Translations under genes and position numbers: made by a program
In this document: positions 21,179 through 35,195 of the stretch, piece after piece
Layout: every line of letters begins with the position of its first letter
How positions within the stretch are numbered: position 1 is the stretch's first letter
The notes under the pieces: generated by a model
Database searches by the model: none
Seen by the model: the letters and a program-made list of their open reading frames with translations, nothing else
Told to the model about the DNA's origin: nothing
NCBI GenBank assembly: GCA_030770535.1
Contig: JASVEC010000002.1
Span: 1,860,001 to 1,924,000 of the forward strand
DNA length: 64,000 nucleotides
Direction: 5' to 3'
Source: Batkoa obscura
Lineage: Eukaryota; Entomophthoromycota; Entomophthoromycetes; Entomophthorales; Batkoaceae

Positions 21179-24100
21179 ATGAAACAAGCTAAACCAACAA
21201 TTATACAAATCTTTCAAGATGCTCAAAAAAAGGGTAATAATGAACGTCGAAGTATAATACAGTTAAAGAATTTATATGACTTATCAATCAAAGAACAAAA
21301 ACAAGAAGAATTTTATGAGCAATTGTATCAATTATTAAATAAAGTGATTACATTGAAAAAGAAAGAAATAATCGTTGATAGGATCATTAGTTTTTTATAT
21401 AAATTTTTAACTTTTTTACAAGAAAAAGAAGATAAAGTGATTGATTTAGAAGATAGTATTGATTCAATCGCTGATTTACAACCTTCCAATGATTTACCAA
21501 ACAAATTACTGGCCTATTATTTAAACGGTATTCATGCAAAAGAAAAATTGGTAAGATTTCGTTGTGCTCAATTAGTCGCTATTTCAATTCATCATTTACG
21601 TTCTATTGAGTAAGATTTTTATTTCATAATATTTTAATAAGTTTAATGGTTTTTATAGTGAAGAAATATTTTCAGAATTAAAAATTCAATTATTAAAAAG
21701 ATCTCAAGATAAAGAAAGCAACGTAAGAGTACAAGTAGCTATTGCTTTATCTGGTTTACAAGTAATATTTCAATTAACACTAGCGTTATATTTATTTATT
21801 TAATTTGAAAGGATGAAAGTGATATTGATAATTATAATCAAATCATTAACCGATTAATAGAAATGTTATCAAAAGATCCATCAAAGTAAATATAGAAAAT
21901 AATTTATTAGAATTAATGTTGACATTAACAAATAGTGATGTAAGAAGAACTGTATTAAGTAATATATTAGTGAATGCACTTACACTACCACATATATTGG
22001 AAAGAAGTAAAGATGTAGATAAAAGTATTCGGAAATTATTATTTGAAAAAGTAATGGTAGATTTGGGTGGCTTTAAAAGTTTATCAATTGAACAAAGAGA
22101 ATTTTTATTAAAAAATGGGTTTTCGGATAGGTAAAATTAGAGTGATTATTAAAATAGTATTGTTGTATTAAATAATTAAATAGAGAAAAAGAAGTTAAAC
22201 AAGCATGTACAGAATTAGTTACTAAAATTTGGTTACCAACGGTTGGGTCTGATTTAATTGAAGTAAATTTATTTATAAAATGAAATAAAATGATTTAATA
22301 TTGTTATTTAGTTATTAGAAAAGCTAGATGTAATTCATTCCGATGTAGCAGAAATGACATTAATTGCTTTTTTTGATACTCATAAAAGTGAATTTATGAA
22401 ATTCAATTTACCTGGTAGATATTTGTATTATTAATTGCATTAATATTTAGTAATATTATATAGCTGAATTTTGGGCTACCTTAAGTACAGAAAGTGCATT
22501 TTTAGCTCGAGTTGTAATTGAATATGCTCATGATAATAATGTAAGTGTATTATTAAAATGGTAACAAATGTCATAATAATAATAATAATAATTAGCATAA
22601 CACAAAAATGGAACAAATGATACCAAATGCAAGTGAGTTAGCTCAAATAATTCAAGAATATTCCAATGTTTTAGTTGAAATGGGTGAAAACGAAGATGAT
22701 GAAGATAATTCAAATGATTCATTAGAATTTATATTATTACAATTATTAAAAATATGTTATTTATTGGATTTTGGAGATGAAGTTGGTAGAAGAAAAATAT
22801 TTTCAATTTTGAGTAAATTTATATTATTATTTTTATTATTAATATTAATCTTTTTACTTTTATTCTATCTTAAAATAGGAAATTTATTTTGTATACTTGA
22901 TGCTAATGATTCAATTGTTAATTTACTAGTCAAAATTATTAAAAAACTATCAATTGATGAATTGGATTTTGTTAGGTAAAAAAAGTTCAAGATTCAAAAC
23001 TCAAAAGAAATTTATAAATTTTGTATTAACATCATTTTAGAACTATGATCGAAATTGTTTCCGATATTCAAGAAAGTTTAAATGAAAACGAAAGAGAAGT
23101 AAGCTATTTGCTTATTAATAATAATTGCTATATATAATAATATTATTATAACTTTTTTTTAGCTCACATTAGATCAAGTTGAATTAGAAATTGAAAATGA
23201 AGAATTAAGTGAAAATGTTAAAAAAGAACATAATAATTATTTAATCGTTATTCATAAATCGATACTTACTTTAAAATTCGTATTACAATTATGTGAATTG
23301 GTAAGAATAATAGTGTTATAAAATAATAATTCTTTTTTATTATTATTAAATTAGGATTTTAAAAAAAATTCGGTTTGGTCTGGATTATTAAGTGATTTTA
23401 TTAAACCAGCATCAAAATGTGGTATTGATGTAATTCATGATATTGGTTTACAATGTTTAGCTTTATGTTGTGTTTTAGATAAAGTAAATTATTATTATTA
23501 TTTTATCTTATTTTATTTTATTTTATTTAATATAGGATATGGCAGAAAATAATTTCAATTTATTTTTACATAATTGTAATTTGTATGATGATGGTGATAA
23601 TCATGCGCTTCGTATTTATTCATTACAAGTAATTTAATAATAGTTTAATAATTTAATAATAATCTTTCTTTTGTAGACTATCTTTGATCTTATTATCATT
23701 TATGGATTAACACCTTCATTTAATATTAATGTAATATTATTTTATAATTGTATTATTTATAAAATAATTAATAACATCGATTTAGATTAAAAAAGTATAT
23801 AACTTTTTCAAAGCATGTTTAAAAGATGATGATTCAGAATATTTATCTATTTCTGTATTAGGTTTATGTAAACTTTATTTGTTAGGTTTGTTAGATGATC
23901 AAGAGGTAATCGATTTAATACAATAATTAATTATAATATGATAACCAGTTGTAATATTTATTTTTTATAATAGATATTAGCAAGGATGATTCAACTGTAT
24001 TTTATACCAACCACTCAAGAAAATATTAAATTGCGTCAAAGTTTGCAATATTTTTTAGAAGTTTATTCTAAATTAAACTTGAAATTTCAATTAACTATGT

Positions 24101-25600
24101 CCCAAGTAATTTATTATTATTATTATTATTGAATTTTATTTTATTTATTTTATTAGGTTTTTACAAGTACACTAATAAGGATGATTGATTCTTATAAACA
24201 ATTTAGTAATCAATATACGATGGTTACTCCTATCCAAGTAGGTATTCAATTGGCTGATTGGACAGATCCTAAAAAAATGATGTAACATAATATAAACAAT
24301 AGTTATTATTGATAAATTATTTATTAATGTTATTAATATTAGGGGTGAAAAAGACGATGAAACTATGACCAATGATATTCATTTAAATACAAGTATCGAA
24401 TTATTTAAATTAGCTTATTCAAAAAATGATGGTAGATTAAAACAACAACAATAATAATAATAGCATATTAATAATTATTAGGAGAACGTAAAATTATATT
24501 ACAAGTATTAAACAAATTAAATATAGAAAGTATGAAGAATCCAAAAGAACTTCAAATATTATATTATCTAATTGAAAATTATAGAGAAGTAAGAAGTAAT
24601 ATTTTTAATAATAATAATATATTAACTTATAAATTAGATATGTGGATTCCCAGATTTAATATCAAGAAATAATTTTATAAAATTTGAAGAAAAAATACAG
24701 CAGCAAATGCAACAATTAGATTTAGAATTTAATTCGAATGCTTTAATTTCAAATCAACAGAATGAGATAGATTTCAAAAACATAATTCAATTTTTAAATC
24801 ATTTTAAACCTGAAAATGAAGCTGATTTTAATGAAAAGAGTCAATCATCAATTAATAGAAGTTTTAATAAAAGTAATAGATCCTTTGAAAATATCAGTAA
24901 TATTAGTAAACAAAATATTGATATTAATGATAATGATAATGAGGATGTAGAGAATGGGAAGGAAGACAAAGGTAATATTATTTATTGCATTTTCATTAGT
25001 TTAATTAATTGTAATTTATTAGATAATGAATTAAGATTAAATGATATTTTATCACCCTTAAAATTGGATATTAAAGATTTAAATCAAGAGAATAATGATA
25101 ATAGTAATAGTAATAATAAGAGTTAATAATATATTTTGTATTGATATTAATATCAATTCCAACTTTTTAGATAATAATTTAGAATCAACTAGAATACTAT
25201 CTTCTATGGGATCTGATGATGATGGGGATTTAAATAATATTGATAATGAAGATATAGATAAAGAAGATGAAGATAATAGTAATAATATTAAATATATTTT
25301 AAATATAATACTAATAATAACTAGATAATAAATCCATATTAAATAAAAGTCAATTACTTTTCTTATCGGATAATGAAGACATAAATAATACTAGTAGTAA
25401 GAGTATAAATAAAAAGAATAATAATGATAAGAGTAGTAATGACTTAATAATTATATATTATTAATAGTATTAATAATATATTTTTTTTAGATAATAAATC
25501 AATAAATAAAATTCGTTCCCCTTCCCTATCAGATGAAGAATTAATCAGTTTTAAATCAAAGGTACCTAAATTAGATTTATCTTCTTCTGATATAGAATAA
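21179..25600 (+). CDS. Condensin complex subunit 3 (CAP-G/Ycg1)
   Basis: A HEAT-repeat subunit of mitotic condensin that, with CAP-H, holds DNA. The N-terminal exon gives MKQAKPTIIQIFQDAQK, LNKVITLKKKEIIVDRIISF, and KLLAYYLNGIHAKEKLVRFRCAQLV; the FLxGIxAKxKxVRxRxxQ block is the CAP-G signature. Later exons give KESNVRVQVAIALSGLQ, VRRTVLSNILVNALTLPHIL, ERSKDVDKSIRKLLFEKV and KEVKQACTELVTKIWLP. The C-terminus is Asn/Asp-rich and ends KVPKLDLSSSDIE. About 15 to 20 introns are needed, many holding TAT/AAT-rich runs, more than any other gene here. Total length is near 1000 residues. Exon edges in the C-terminal, Asn-rich third (24.7-25.5 kb) are uncertain. Confidence 0.88.
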
Positions 25601-25671
25601 TTTAATTTGAAATAAAACTAAATAATTATTGTTTTCATATTTCATATTTTATATTTTATATTGTGTTTTAT

Positions 25672-26251
25672 TTATTTTTCATCTTCTGAATCCGTTGATT
25701 CATAATTGATTAATTTCGGTAATTCAATGATAATATCTTCGACATTACCTAAAAATAAATAAATTGATCTTTTTCAAAAAAAGTAATATTCAATTTTACC
25801 ATCAATAATTCTAGCTAAAAATACTTGTTCATTATCTAAAATATTATAATAACTCCAAGTTTTATCTTCTTGTAATAGCAACCATTCTACTTGTTCTGTA
25901 CCATCATTTTCTTGTTTTTTATAAAGATTAAACTTCCATTCAATTTCTCTATCCCTTTCATTTCCATTCTCAATACCATTATTATCCTCCAACGATATTT
26001 CTTCTGAATGTTGTAAAGATTGATCTTTTTCAATACTAAATTTTAACATAGTATTTAAATGTAATTTACTATTTAATATAGTTTCCGATACATTGGTTAA
26101 AAGGTAATAAATCTTTTTTTTATAATGAACTTTTAATGTGATATTACCTTGACCAAGGGAGCCTATGTTCTATTGTTTAAAAAATAATATTAATATCTTA
26201 TATTTTATAATAATTTAAAAATGTGAAAAATTTTACTTGTTGGTCATTCAT
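25672..26251 (-). CDS. Small acidic protein, unassigned
   Basis: Three exons make about 150 residues. The start at 26251 (MNDQQ) is chosen because only this ATG keeps frame across the first intron (GTAAAA...AATAG) into NIGSLGQGNITLKVHYKKKI. The middle reads NTMLKFSIEKDQSLQHSEE, an acidic loop, then VEWLLLQEDKTWSYYNILDN and EQVFLARIIDG. A second intron (GTAAAATTG...TTTTTAG) joins NVEDIIIELPKLINYESTDS and an acidic end. Alternating hydrophobic residues suggest a beta-rich fold, but I do not recognise the family. It is convergent with the condensin gene, 71 bp away. Splice joins keep frame cleanly, which supports a real gene. Confidence 0.6.
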
Positions 26252-27143
26252 TTGAGTTATGTTTGAATTAATATTAAAAATGTATAAAATAAACTGATTA
26301 AAAAAACTCAACTAAATTTCAAAGTGAATTTTATTTGATGATGTTTAATTTTTTAACAAAACTAAGTTTATTATAAATAACTTGCCTTTTTTATTGGTTT
26401 AAAGAAAACCGATATATTATGGAGAAATATCCCAAGACATAATTAAGGAATTTTTGGGTTGATCTTCGATTTTAATCGAGAATGATTCATAGTGATAGTC
26501 CAGGTATTAGGCCACTTAAGCTGAGATCTGGTAAGCTTATAAGTAAATATAATGATATATTAAGATATTATAGTAATAAACTGGTATGTTAATATGAAGT
26601 GTTAATATGAGGATAAGTTGAGAAAGTGTGTCGAAAAGTAAGTAAGTTAATATAGAACAATTAAAATACATCAATCTATTTATTTAGAATACAGATACAA
26701 TAATAAGGTATTGATAATTGAACAAGGATTAAGGTAAGAGGAGTTAGTGATATTTGTGCTAATTTTTATATTATTAGGATCAAGGTCAAAAAGAAATCAA
26801 AAGATGAGTGAACAAAGACAATTAAACCACAATGACGAAAAAAAATTAAATAAAACGATGTTAATAGGACTGTTTTAATATTTAATATTTAATATTTAAT
26901 ATTTAATATATCAATTAGAATACTTTATAAACATTGACTTCTGGTGGGTTTTGATTAAAATAAAGTTTGTATTTGTATCCCTTAATTTTTAATTTTAATC
27001 TTTGTAATTTTAAATCCTTTGTTTTAAAACTTATTTATGTAATTTAAATAAAATAGTCCAAATAAAATATATTAAATAAATATGTTGAGTGTAATAGAAT
27101 AAGATATCAATCATTTAAACTTAGAAATGAAAATGGCTTTAAA

Positions 27144-27245
27144 TAGACTTTCAATAATAATAATAACAATTTATATATTATAATGTTAATTCTAGAACAG
27201 CTAAAATTATTACTAACTGGTAATAATTTTAACATTGAAAGTCTA
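27144..27245. repeat. 102 bp inverted-repeat element, second type
   Basis: Ends TAGACTTTCAAT and ATTGAAAGTCTA are perfect 12 bp inverted repeats. Inside is a hairpin AAAATTATTACT...GGTAATAATTTT. It lies directly beside a family 1 element. Confidence 0.55.
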
Positions 27246-27258
27246 GCTATTGACACAA

Positions 27259-27361
27259 TATTTAGGAATGTTTTTTTATTTCATCACTTTTTCCATCTTT
27301 TAAGCACTATTTGAGCAGAAAGATTGTTAATAAGATTTTTAAATAAAAAATACATTCCTAT
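27259..27361 (-). mobile_element. Miniature element family 1
   Basis: Core TTCCATCTTTTAAGCACTAT; ends AATACATTCCTAT; drifted termini. Confidence 0.7.
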
Positions 27362-27938
27362 TTTATTAGTTTATTTTTCGTTATAATGAATTTTACAAAA
27401 TATAATGAAAATGAAAGATTCTTTAAAATCAAGTTTTGATAGTAATTTACTCATTTATCAATAATTTCAATCTTCATCTCAATCTAATAATAAATGAATT
27501 AATAATATTCCAATTCTAACTTGAATGATTTTCAATAGAAATCAAAAATCATTGAAATAAAATTAACATTTAAAAGATAGTTATAAAGCATGTTTTGTAA
27601 TGAAAAATACAAAATAAAAAGTTTTAAACATTAATTCATAAAATTTGTTTCTATTGTTTAAGAGAGTGAATTTTAATTGAAAATAAGTTAAAATGTCTAT
27701 TTTATAGAAAGTTATAGAAAAGTTTATAATTTGAATAATTAGGTTAAATGTTAGTTATTTGATTATTTTTGAAATTTTTTATATTGTATTTTTTATTTTA
27801 TAATAAAAGTTGTGTTTTTTATTGTAATTAAATTTAATTAATTAATTTATTTGAAATTAATCTTGTTAATATTATCTAATAAAATATCAGAATCTTTAAA
27901 TATTTTAAAAACTTAAAAGTCGATTTATTTCGGAACAT

Positions 27939-29314
27939 TTATTGTTGAATTTCACTACCAATTTTATAAGAAAAGATCTAAATTAGATTAAATAAATAAG
28001 TAACATATTATTATATTCTATTATAATAAAAATAAAATAATAACTTACTTGAGACCAATCAATTTTACTACGAGTAATAGGTAAATTTCTTCTTAAACCT
28101 TTAAAAGCATTTTGATTTAAATTTAAATAACCTTCATTTAGTGCTAATTGATATTCTTGTTCTTTAGTTGCTATTTTATCAACAATCATCTTAGATAAAA
28201 TTTCAAAGTTATTCTATAAAATTAAGTTAAATTAAATCAATCCCCTTTTGACTAGAATTCAATGTAAATGAACAAATGAACTACTTACTTTTTGTGTTTC
28301 ATTAACTTCTATCTTAACATCAAATTCTTTATTTGAATGAAGTTGGACATTTCCTTCTTCATAATAATGAACTGTACCTGAAATACTACCTTTTAGTTCA
28401 TTATTTGATACGTCATATTTCCATTCGCTTTTTAAGCGTCCATTCCTATATAAAAATTAAGATTGAATTTAATAAAATTATTAAATTGAAGTTACCAATA
28501 ATTTTTTTGACTTAATTTTAGACCAAAAATAACAAAAATAAATTGTCCATCTTGATAATAGACCATACTATCGCCATTGGGATAATGTTGTTGTTGATAA
28601 ATATTTAATTGTAACGAAAATTGAGTTCTATTTTTTGTAGTAATAATATTAAGTTTCCTCTGTTTAATTTGTTTAATTAAATAGTTTACCTCAACTCTTC
28701 ATTTTCTTCATTATGAAGATAATTTGTTTCAATAACTTCTACTTTCTATATATAAAAATGATACATTAATATTATATACTATTTTATTAAAAATCTCCAT
28801 TACCTGAGTCACTGGTTCTAAATTAAATTTAATCTTCAGTTTAGGACAATAATAAGTATCTTCTCCTAAGTGATTATATTTGGTAACAATAGTCTATAGT
28901 TGAAAAAATCAAAATCATTATCTGTTCTTCTAAAAATTTAACAATTAAAACTTACTTTATCATTATTATTAACTTCCACGACTAAATAATTTTGTTGAAT
29001 ATATAATTTTAATTTATTAATAATGAATGGTTCAAATAATTCTTCCTCTTCCTCTTTAAAAAAGCCAGTAATGTCTAGTAAATTTTAATAAATTTTAATT
29101 TTCGAAACTATTATCATTGTTTTATTTTTTTCAAATTTCAATTCTTCTTACCTCGAATAACATCATTAATTTCCCCTGGTGGTGCATCTAATAAAAAATT
29201 TGATGCTAATTCAAAGCGTTCATTTAGGCTTAATTCTTCATATTCACTTCCTTGTTCTACTTGCTCCATTTGCTCAATTTGTTCATTTTGCTCAACTGGT
29301 TCAATTTGTTCCAT
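27939..29314 (-). CDS. CAPZA: F-actin capping protein subunit alpha
   Basis: The alpha half of the CapZ heterodimer, which caps actin barbed ends. After a Glu/Gln-rich N-terminus (MEQIEPVEQNEQIEQMEQ) comes NERFELASNFLLDAPPGEIN, the family's APPGE(F/I)N motif. Then follow EDTYYCPKLKIKFN, SMVYYQDGQFIFVIFGLKLS, QKNYWNGRLKSEWKYDV and LKGSISGTVHYYEEGNVQL, all standard alpha-subunit blocks. The C-terminus reads AFKGLRRNLPITRSKIDWSQ, and after a final intron IFSYKIGSEIQQ, the actin-binding tail. Six or seven introns are needed. The N-terminal acidic repeat of about 20 residues is unusual for the family. Confidence 0.95.
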
Positions 29315-29460
29315 CTTTTAATTTTAGTTTTAAAGTGATAAAAATTGATTTCGTCTTCTTAATTTTTAAAAAGTGCCCATCTTTTGGATTAAACCAATTA
29401 AAAACAAATAGATAAACAATGTCTTATTAAATTTTCTAAAAAAAGTGAAAAACCTACAAA

Positions 29461-29532
29461 AGGTCCCACCGAGAATCGAACTCGGATTACAAGGATCAAA
29501 ACCTTGGGTGCTAACCATTACACCATGGAACC
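29461..29532 (-). tRNA. tRNA-Gln (UUG)
   Basis: A 72-nt cloverleaf on the minus strand. The acceptor GGTTCCA pairs with TGGGACC, the D arm region reads TGGTGTAATGGTTAGCAC, the anticodon stem CAAGG/CCTTG encloses loop TTTTGAT (anticodon TTG), and the T arm is CCGAGTTCGATTCTCGG. No intron and no encoded CCA. Confidence 0.95.
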
Positions 29533-29778
29533 ATATTTGCTAAGATTTTTATTGTTTATATCGAGTTTATTTTACAGGATCTTTGAGAAAAATTAATGGA
29601 TTTTATAAAATATTAAATTAATTTCAAAAACCAACTTATATTATAGAAGCAAAGTAGGTCATAACAATAATATTTTTTTTATAATTAAATTTAAACTTTA
29701 AATATCTTTAAAGTAGTAACAATAATGAAAACAATAATATGAAACATAAAATATTTTATTTTATATTTTATATATTTT

Positions 29779-31543
<1,765 letters not shown>

Positions 31544-31792
31544 CTTTTATTGTTTCTTTACTATAGAATCCTAGTATAATAAAGAGTTAACTTACACTAA
31601 ACTCAAGTAAATAATTACAAATTTCGTTTCGAAATGGTTATATTATTGGTCATTGAAGCACCAATAAAAAAAGATAGAATTTCATAGTAGTAAATTGAAA
31701 ATTAAAGCTACACTACACATAAAACTATTGAATCTTTATTCACTTTTTTAATTTGATATTATTCTAACTTTTATAAAAATTTTAAAAAAACT

Positions 31793-32239
31793 ATGGTAAC
31801 TTATTATTATTTAACTAATACTATAAAAAACAACGATTTATAAATATATATAAAGCCAATTAGAAGCAGAAGCTACTGAATAAAAATGAAAAAAAATTCA
31901 ATGATTTAATTAATATTGAACTTTTATTTAGTCATCTTCCGATTCTCTTGTAGGCTTAAGTTTAATAGCCTTCGGTTTATTTGCGTTTTCATACTATACA
32001 TTTTGGGCTGTAATATTGGTAATTTGATCATCTATCTACTTATAGTTTATTAATTAATCGATAATATTTTTACTTTACAGCCTTTCTTACCATCGGATCA
32101 TTTTGCCCAATCATTTTTCCTTGGAAATGATATGGTAGTCTATGCCCCATTAACTATATTAATTGTAGGCGTAGCTCTTATTGCAGGTTTTATATCCTCA
32201 GTATTATATAAGAAAGCTAATAAGAAAAAGTCTACTTAA
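31793..32239 (+). CDS. DPM2: DPM2-like subunit of dolichol-phosphate mannose synthase (copy A)
   Basis: A small ER membrane protein stabilising the synthase that makes dolichol-phosphate-mannose. The clear part runs from 31932: SSSDSLVGLSLIAFGLFAF, SYYTFWAVIL, then after an intron (GTAATT...TACAG) PFLPSDHFAQSFFLGNDMVV and a second transmembrane helix ILIVGVALIAGFISSVLY with tail KKANKKKST. This matches DPM2: VGL.LIxF, YYTxWxILLPF, H, second helix and lysine-rich end. The start is uncertain: the best fit is a 3-nt exon (ATG at 31793) followed by a 136-nt intron ending TTTAG. A second, more divergent DPM2-like gene lies at 44536-44840. Confidence 0.75.
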
Positions 32240-32634
32240 TTGTAAGAATAAAATGAACTTAGTTTCGTACAAATTATGGTAATTATTTTGAATAATACAG
32301 GCTTTGCTTTAGTTTATTTTTTCTATCCATGGAAACGTTGAGGGAGAGAGTTGATTGACAGTATATTTTAGATTTCAATTTAAATATGTTAGATAAGTAG
32401 AAATAAGGTAAAAATACTCAATCTAGATCATATCATAACATAATTTGAGATAGGATATTTATTATTTTGACTACAATCATGAAAAGCAGAAAATAGAAAA
32501 ATAGTTAGAATTTCTAATAAAACTAAATTTACTATTGTTACAAATACTATATACAAAAATATTAAAAAGTGAACCTTAATAAACTATTATAAAATCAATA
32601 AATATAATAATTTCTGCTATGGTACAGTAAATAA

Positions 32635-32705
32635 GTCATTGTAGTATAGTGGTAGTACACCGCGTTGTGGCCGCGATAGCGGGGGTTCGATTCCCCCCAA
32701 TGACA
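32635..32705 (+). tRNA. tRNA-His (GUG)
   Basis: Acceptor GTCATTG pairs with CAATGAC, discriminator A. The D region is TAGTATAGTGGTAGTAC, the anticodon stem CGCG/CGCG encloses TTGTGGC (anticodon GTG), and the T arm is GGGGGTTCGATTCCCCC. The base before the acceptor is not G, so the G-1 of tRNA-His would be added after transcription, as usual in eukaryotes. Confidence 0.95.
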
Positions 32706-32812
32706 ACACTTTTTAACTGAAAAATGAGGTCTAATTCCAAACAAAAACAAAAAGAATTAATTTGAGCTGATGAAATTATCTCTTCTTTTATTTAAAAGGA
32801 ACACGGTTTCCA

Positions 32813-33358
32813 ATGAAAATATTATGTTTTGGAGATTCAATAACAAAAGGATATGCCAGTGAGTTTTCAACCTATTTCGAAGATAATACTATTTACAATG
32901 GTGGTGAGAATGGTGGATTAGTAACAGAAATGGAAAATCGATTAACTAATTTATTACTCAAGAACCAATATGATATAATCATCTTATTAGGAGGCGTCAA
33001 TGACCTTGGTAGTGATATTGAAATCAATAAAATTGTACATGGTTTCAAAAAAGTTTATCAAATTATAAATAATAATAAATGTGTGAAGAAGTTGATTCAT
33101 TTAACTATTCCATTTAATGCATTTGATAAGTTCGAATCTGAAAAAAAGAATAAGATGGAATTAAATGATTCTATTGAAAAGCAACTACATAGTGATAAAA
33201 GAATAATATTTGATTTGAACAACACTGAATTCAATTATTTAAATTTGAATGATATCGAAAGAAAGTTATATTGGGACGATAGTATTCATTATTCAAGCTT
33301 GGGTTATAAACTATTAGCTAAAAATATTTTTACCTTTTACACAAATTTACTCTCTTAA
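32813..33358 (+). CDS. SGNH/GDSL-type esterase, 181 aa
   Basis: An intronless small hydrolase with all SGNH blocks: block I MKILCFGDSITKGY with nucleophile Ser in GDS (residue 9), block II glycine in NGGENGG, block III GGVNDLG with the oxyanion Asn, and block V WDDSIHYSSLGYKLLA with the Asp and His of the triad. There is no signal peptide, so the enzyme should be intracellular. Its substrate (acyl ester, lysophospholipid or acetyl group) cannot be told. The compact 181 residues resemble bacterial arylesterase-type members as much as fungal ones, and the lack of introns in this intron-rich neighbourhood would suit transfer from bacteria; that is inference only. tRNA-His lies 107 bp upstream. 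Confidence 0.88.
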   Translation: MKILCFGDSITKGYASEFSTYFEDNTIYNGGENGGLVTEMENRLTNLLLKNQYDIIILLGGVNDLGSDIEINKIVHGFKKVYQIINNNKCVKKLIHLTIPFNAFDKFESEKKNKMELNDSIEKQLHSDKRIIFDLNNTEFNYLNLNDIERKLYWDDSIHYSSLGYKLLAKNIFTFYTNLLS

Positions 33359-33616
33359 ACCTTGAGACAGTTCAAATTAGATTTTACCTCTCTTTGATAG
33401 AACTCTGGGCTTTTTTTGATTCCCTTTTTCTTTCCTTTTCCCTTTTCATGCACATTTTATTTACCTTTTTAAAATCAAATAAGATATCCATATATTAAAA
33501 GAATTAGTTGCTATTCCTTATGAGATTATACCATGATTAAAGTAGAGTAGAATCTATATCAAGAGGTAACTAAAATAATTTCATGTAACGGTTGAATTAA
33601 TTCATTTAGTTAAAAG

Positions 33617-34318
33617 ATGGATAATTCAAAATATATCACCACTGCTGCTGTTGCTTCAGCCATCACTGCCCCCCTTGTTTATTATTTAACTAGTAGCTCT
33701 TATGCTAAAAAGAATAGTGTAAGTACCCAAAGTATTCAGCGTCAAGCTTTAGCTGAAGAAGCCCAAGAAGAGTTAAAAAAGTTAAAGGAAAACTTAAAGA
33801 GAAAGGAGTTGATAGAGAAGGAGTATGAGCAAGTTAAAGCAACCTTAGAAAAATATGAAAAAGAAATGAAAAAAAAGGAAGAAGAAAGTAAGTTTTTAAA
33901 CGGTAATAATGAAGATTTACAAAAAGAAGTAATTCAATTCACTGTCGAAGAAAAGAATAAATTAGAAGAGGAAATCAAACAGTTGAAACAAGAAATCAAA
34001 AAAGGTCAAGTTAATGGTATTGATACTCAAAAAGTTGATGAAGAACTTAAAGAATATAAACAAAAGTTAACTGATGCTATCAAAGAACTTGAAGAAGAGC
34101 GTAAGAAAAATGAAACCGATGGTCAACAATCTTCCACTGATTCTGCTACTATCGAACAACTTAAACTTGAATTACAAGAAGCTGAAAGTGGTAAAGCACA
34201 GAATGAAATTACCATGATCAACTTAGGTGAAAAAATAATTGATATGATACAATTAAAAAATGAACAAGCTTTAAATTGTAAACATCAAATGAAAGACCTT
34301 GAAACTAAACTCAATTAG
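33617..34318 (+). CDS. Shortened, chimeric copy of the anchored coiled-coil gene
   Basis: The first 199 codons are identical to the 412-residue coiled-coil protein at 16709-17947, including the N-terminal hydrophobic segment. The identity extends about 74 bp upstream (from 33543) and stops at about 34216, just after NEITM. Beyond that the protein continues for 34 residues (INLGEKIIDMIQLKNEQALN, KHQMKDLETKLN) that are only distantly similar to later parts of the long copy (QASNYKLQIEDLETEVNKL), then stops. Coding-like sequence resembling LKEVKIVKQAIHS continues past the stop. This looks like an older, degenerate paralogue whose front was overwritten by the long gene. Whether the product works is unknown. 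Confidence 0.75.
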   Translation: MDNSKYITTAAVASAITAPLVYYLTSSSYAKKNSVSTQSIQRQALAEEAQEELKKLKENLKRKELIEKEYEQVKATLEKYEKEMKKKEEESKFLNGNNEDLQKEVIQFTVEEKNKLEEEIKQLKQEIKKGQVNGIDTQKVDEELKEYKQKLTDAIKELEEERKKNETDGQQSSTDSATIEQLKLELQEAESGKAQNEITMINLGEKIIDMIQLKNEQALNCKHQMKDLETKLN

Positions 34319-35166
34319 TTGAAAGAAGTAAAAATAGTAAAACAAGCTATCCATTCTATTGTTAATAATATAGAAGTCCTGTTTTGTTGTTGGTTTTAGA
34401 CTTTTCAATTTTAAAAATATATACCCTTGGCTTCTCCTTTTTAAAATTACCAGATGTGTTAGTCATAGTTGAATGCTCTTAGTTTTATAAAGCTTTACCT
34501 TTATTTCAAGCTTTTAGGTTTTATAAATAAATTATAGTTTAGTGATTTGATTATAGATAAATTGCTTATTTTTACTGTTTTACATAAATAGCTTATACTA
34601 GGGCAATAATATATATGGATGTATTTTTTGTTTAAGGATCTTACTAACAACCTTTCCACTCAAATAGCACTTAGAAAATAGAAAAAGTGATGAAATAGTA
34701 AAATATCCTTATATAAAGAATGCTCAGAGCCAACATCACAAAATAAATAAGTTTAAAACTTCTACTGCCTAAATATCATTTATATTTTATGGTTAGTTGC
34801 TATTAAATATTAATAAAAGGATTAAAAATATAGTGCTTTAATATACTTTTTGAAATAAAATAATTAGCCCAAGATATTTACTATATTGTTATTGTAACTT
34901 TTTCATAGTTTATTACATAAGAAGTAATCTGTTTTATCTTTTACACTTAAATTAAACTTTTTAACACAAAACTAGTACCATCTAATATCTAATTTATGTT
35001 AGTTTGTATTCTAATTCTATAATATTTTGTTTATTATTATACTTTAAAATACTCAAAAGCTTATGAAAACACTGAAGTATACATATAGCATTATACTAGG
35101 GTTATAAAGACTTATAAATGTTTTATACTATAACGTTATATATGTTTAAAACTTAAGGAAAATAAT
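34319..35166. other. Non-coding region after the chimeric coiled-coil gene
   Basis: The first 60 bp still resembles coiled-coil coding sequence in the same frame; the rest is AT-rich with one family 1 element. Confidence 0.5.
34611..34714 (+). mobile_element. Miniature element family 1
   Basis: Contains GGATGTATTTTTTGTTTAAG and CACTCAAATAGCACTTAG; termini decayed to TATGGATG and TATCCTTATA. Confidence 0.7.
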
Positions 35167-35195
35167 TTAAATTAGATAATATTTTTATTAATAAA

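Larger units (their letters stand above)
26252..27938. other. Non-coding region upstream of the small unknown gene
   Basis: Contains about five TTTAATA repeats near 26874-26910, the 102 bp inverted repeat and one family 1 element. The 26450-26870 part is slightly less AT-biased, but no gene model could be built. Confidence 0.5.

Noticed and set aside
26450-26870. Possible gene in a slightly more complex stretch
   Set aside because: Splice-like GTAAG/TTAG signals occur, but no joined frame gave a recognisable or continuous protein.
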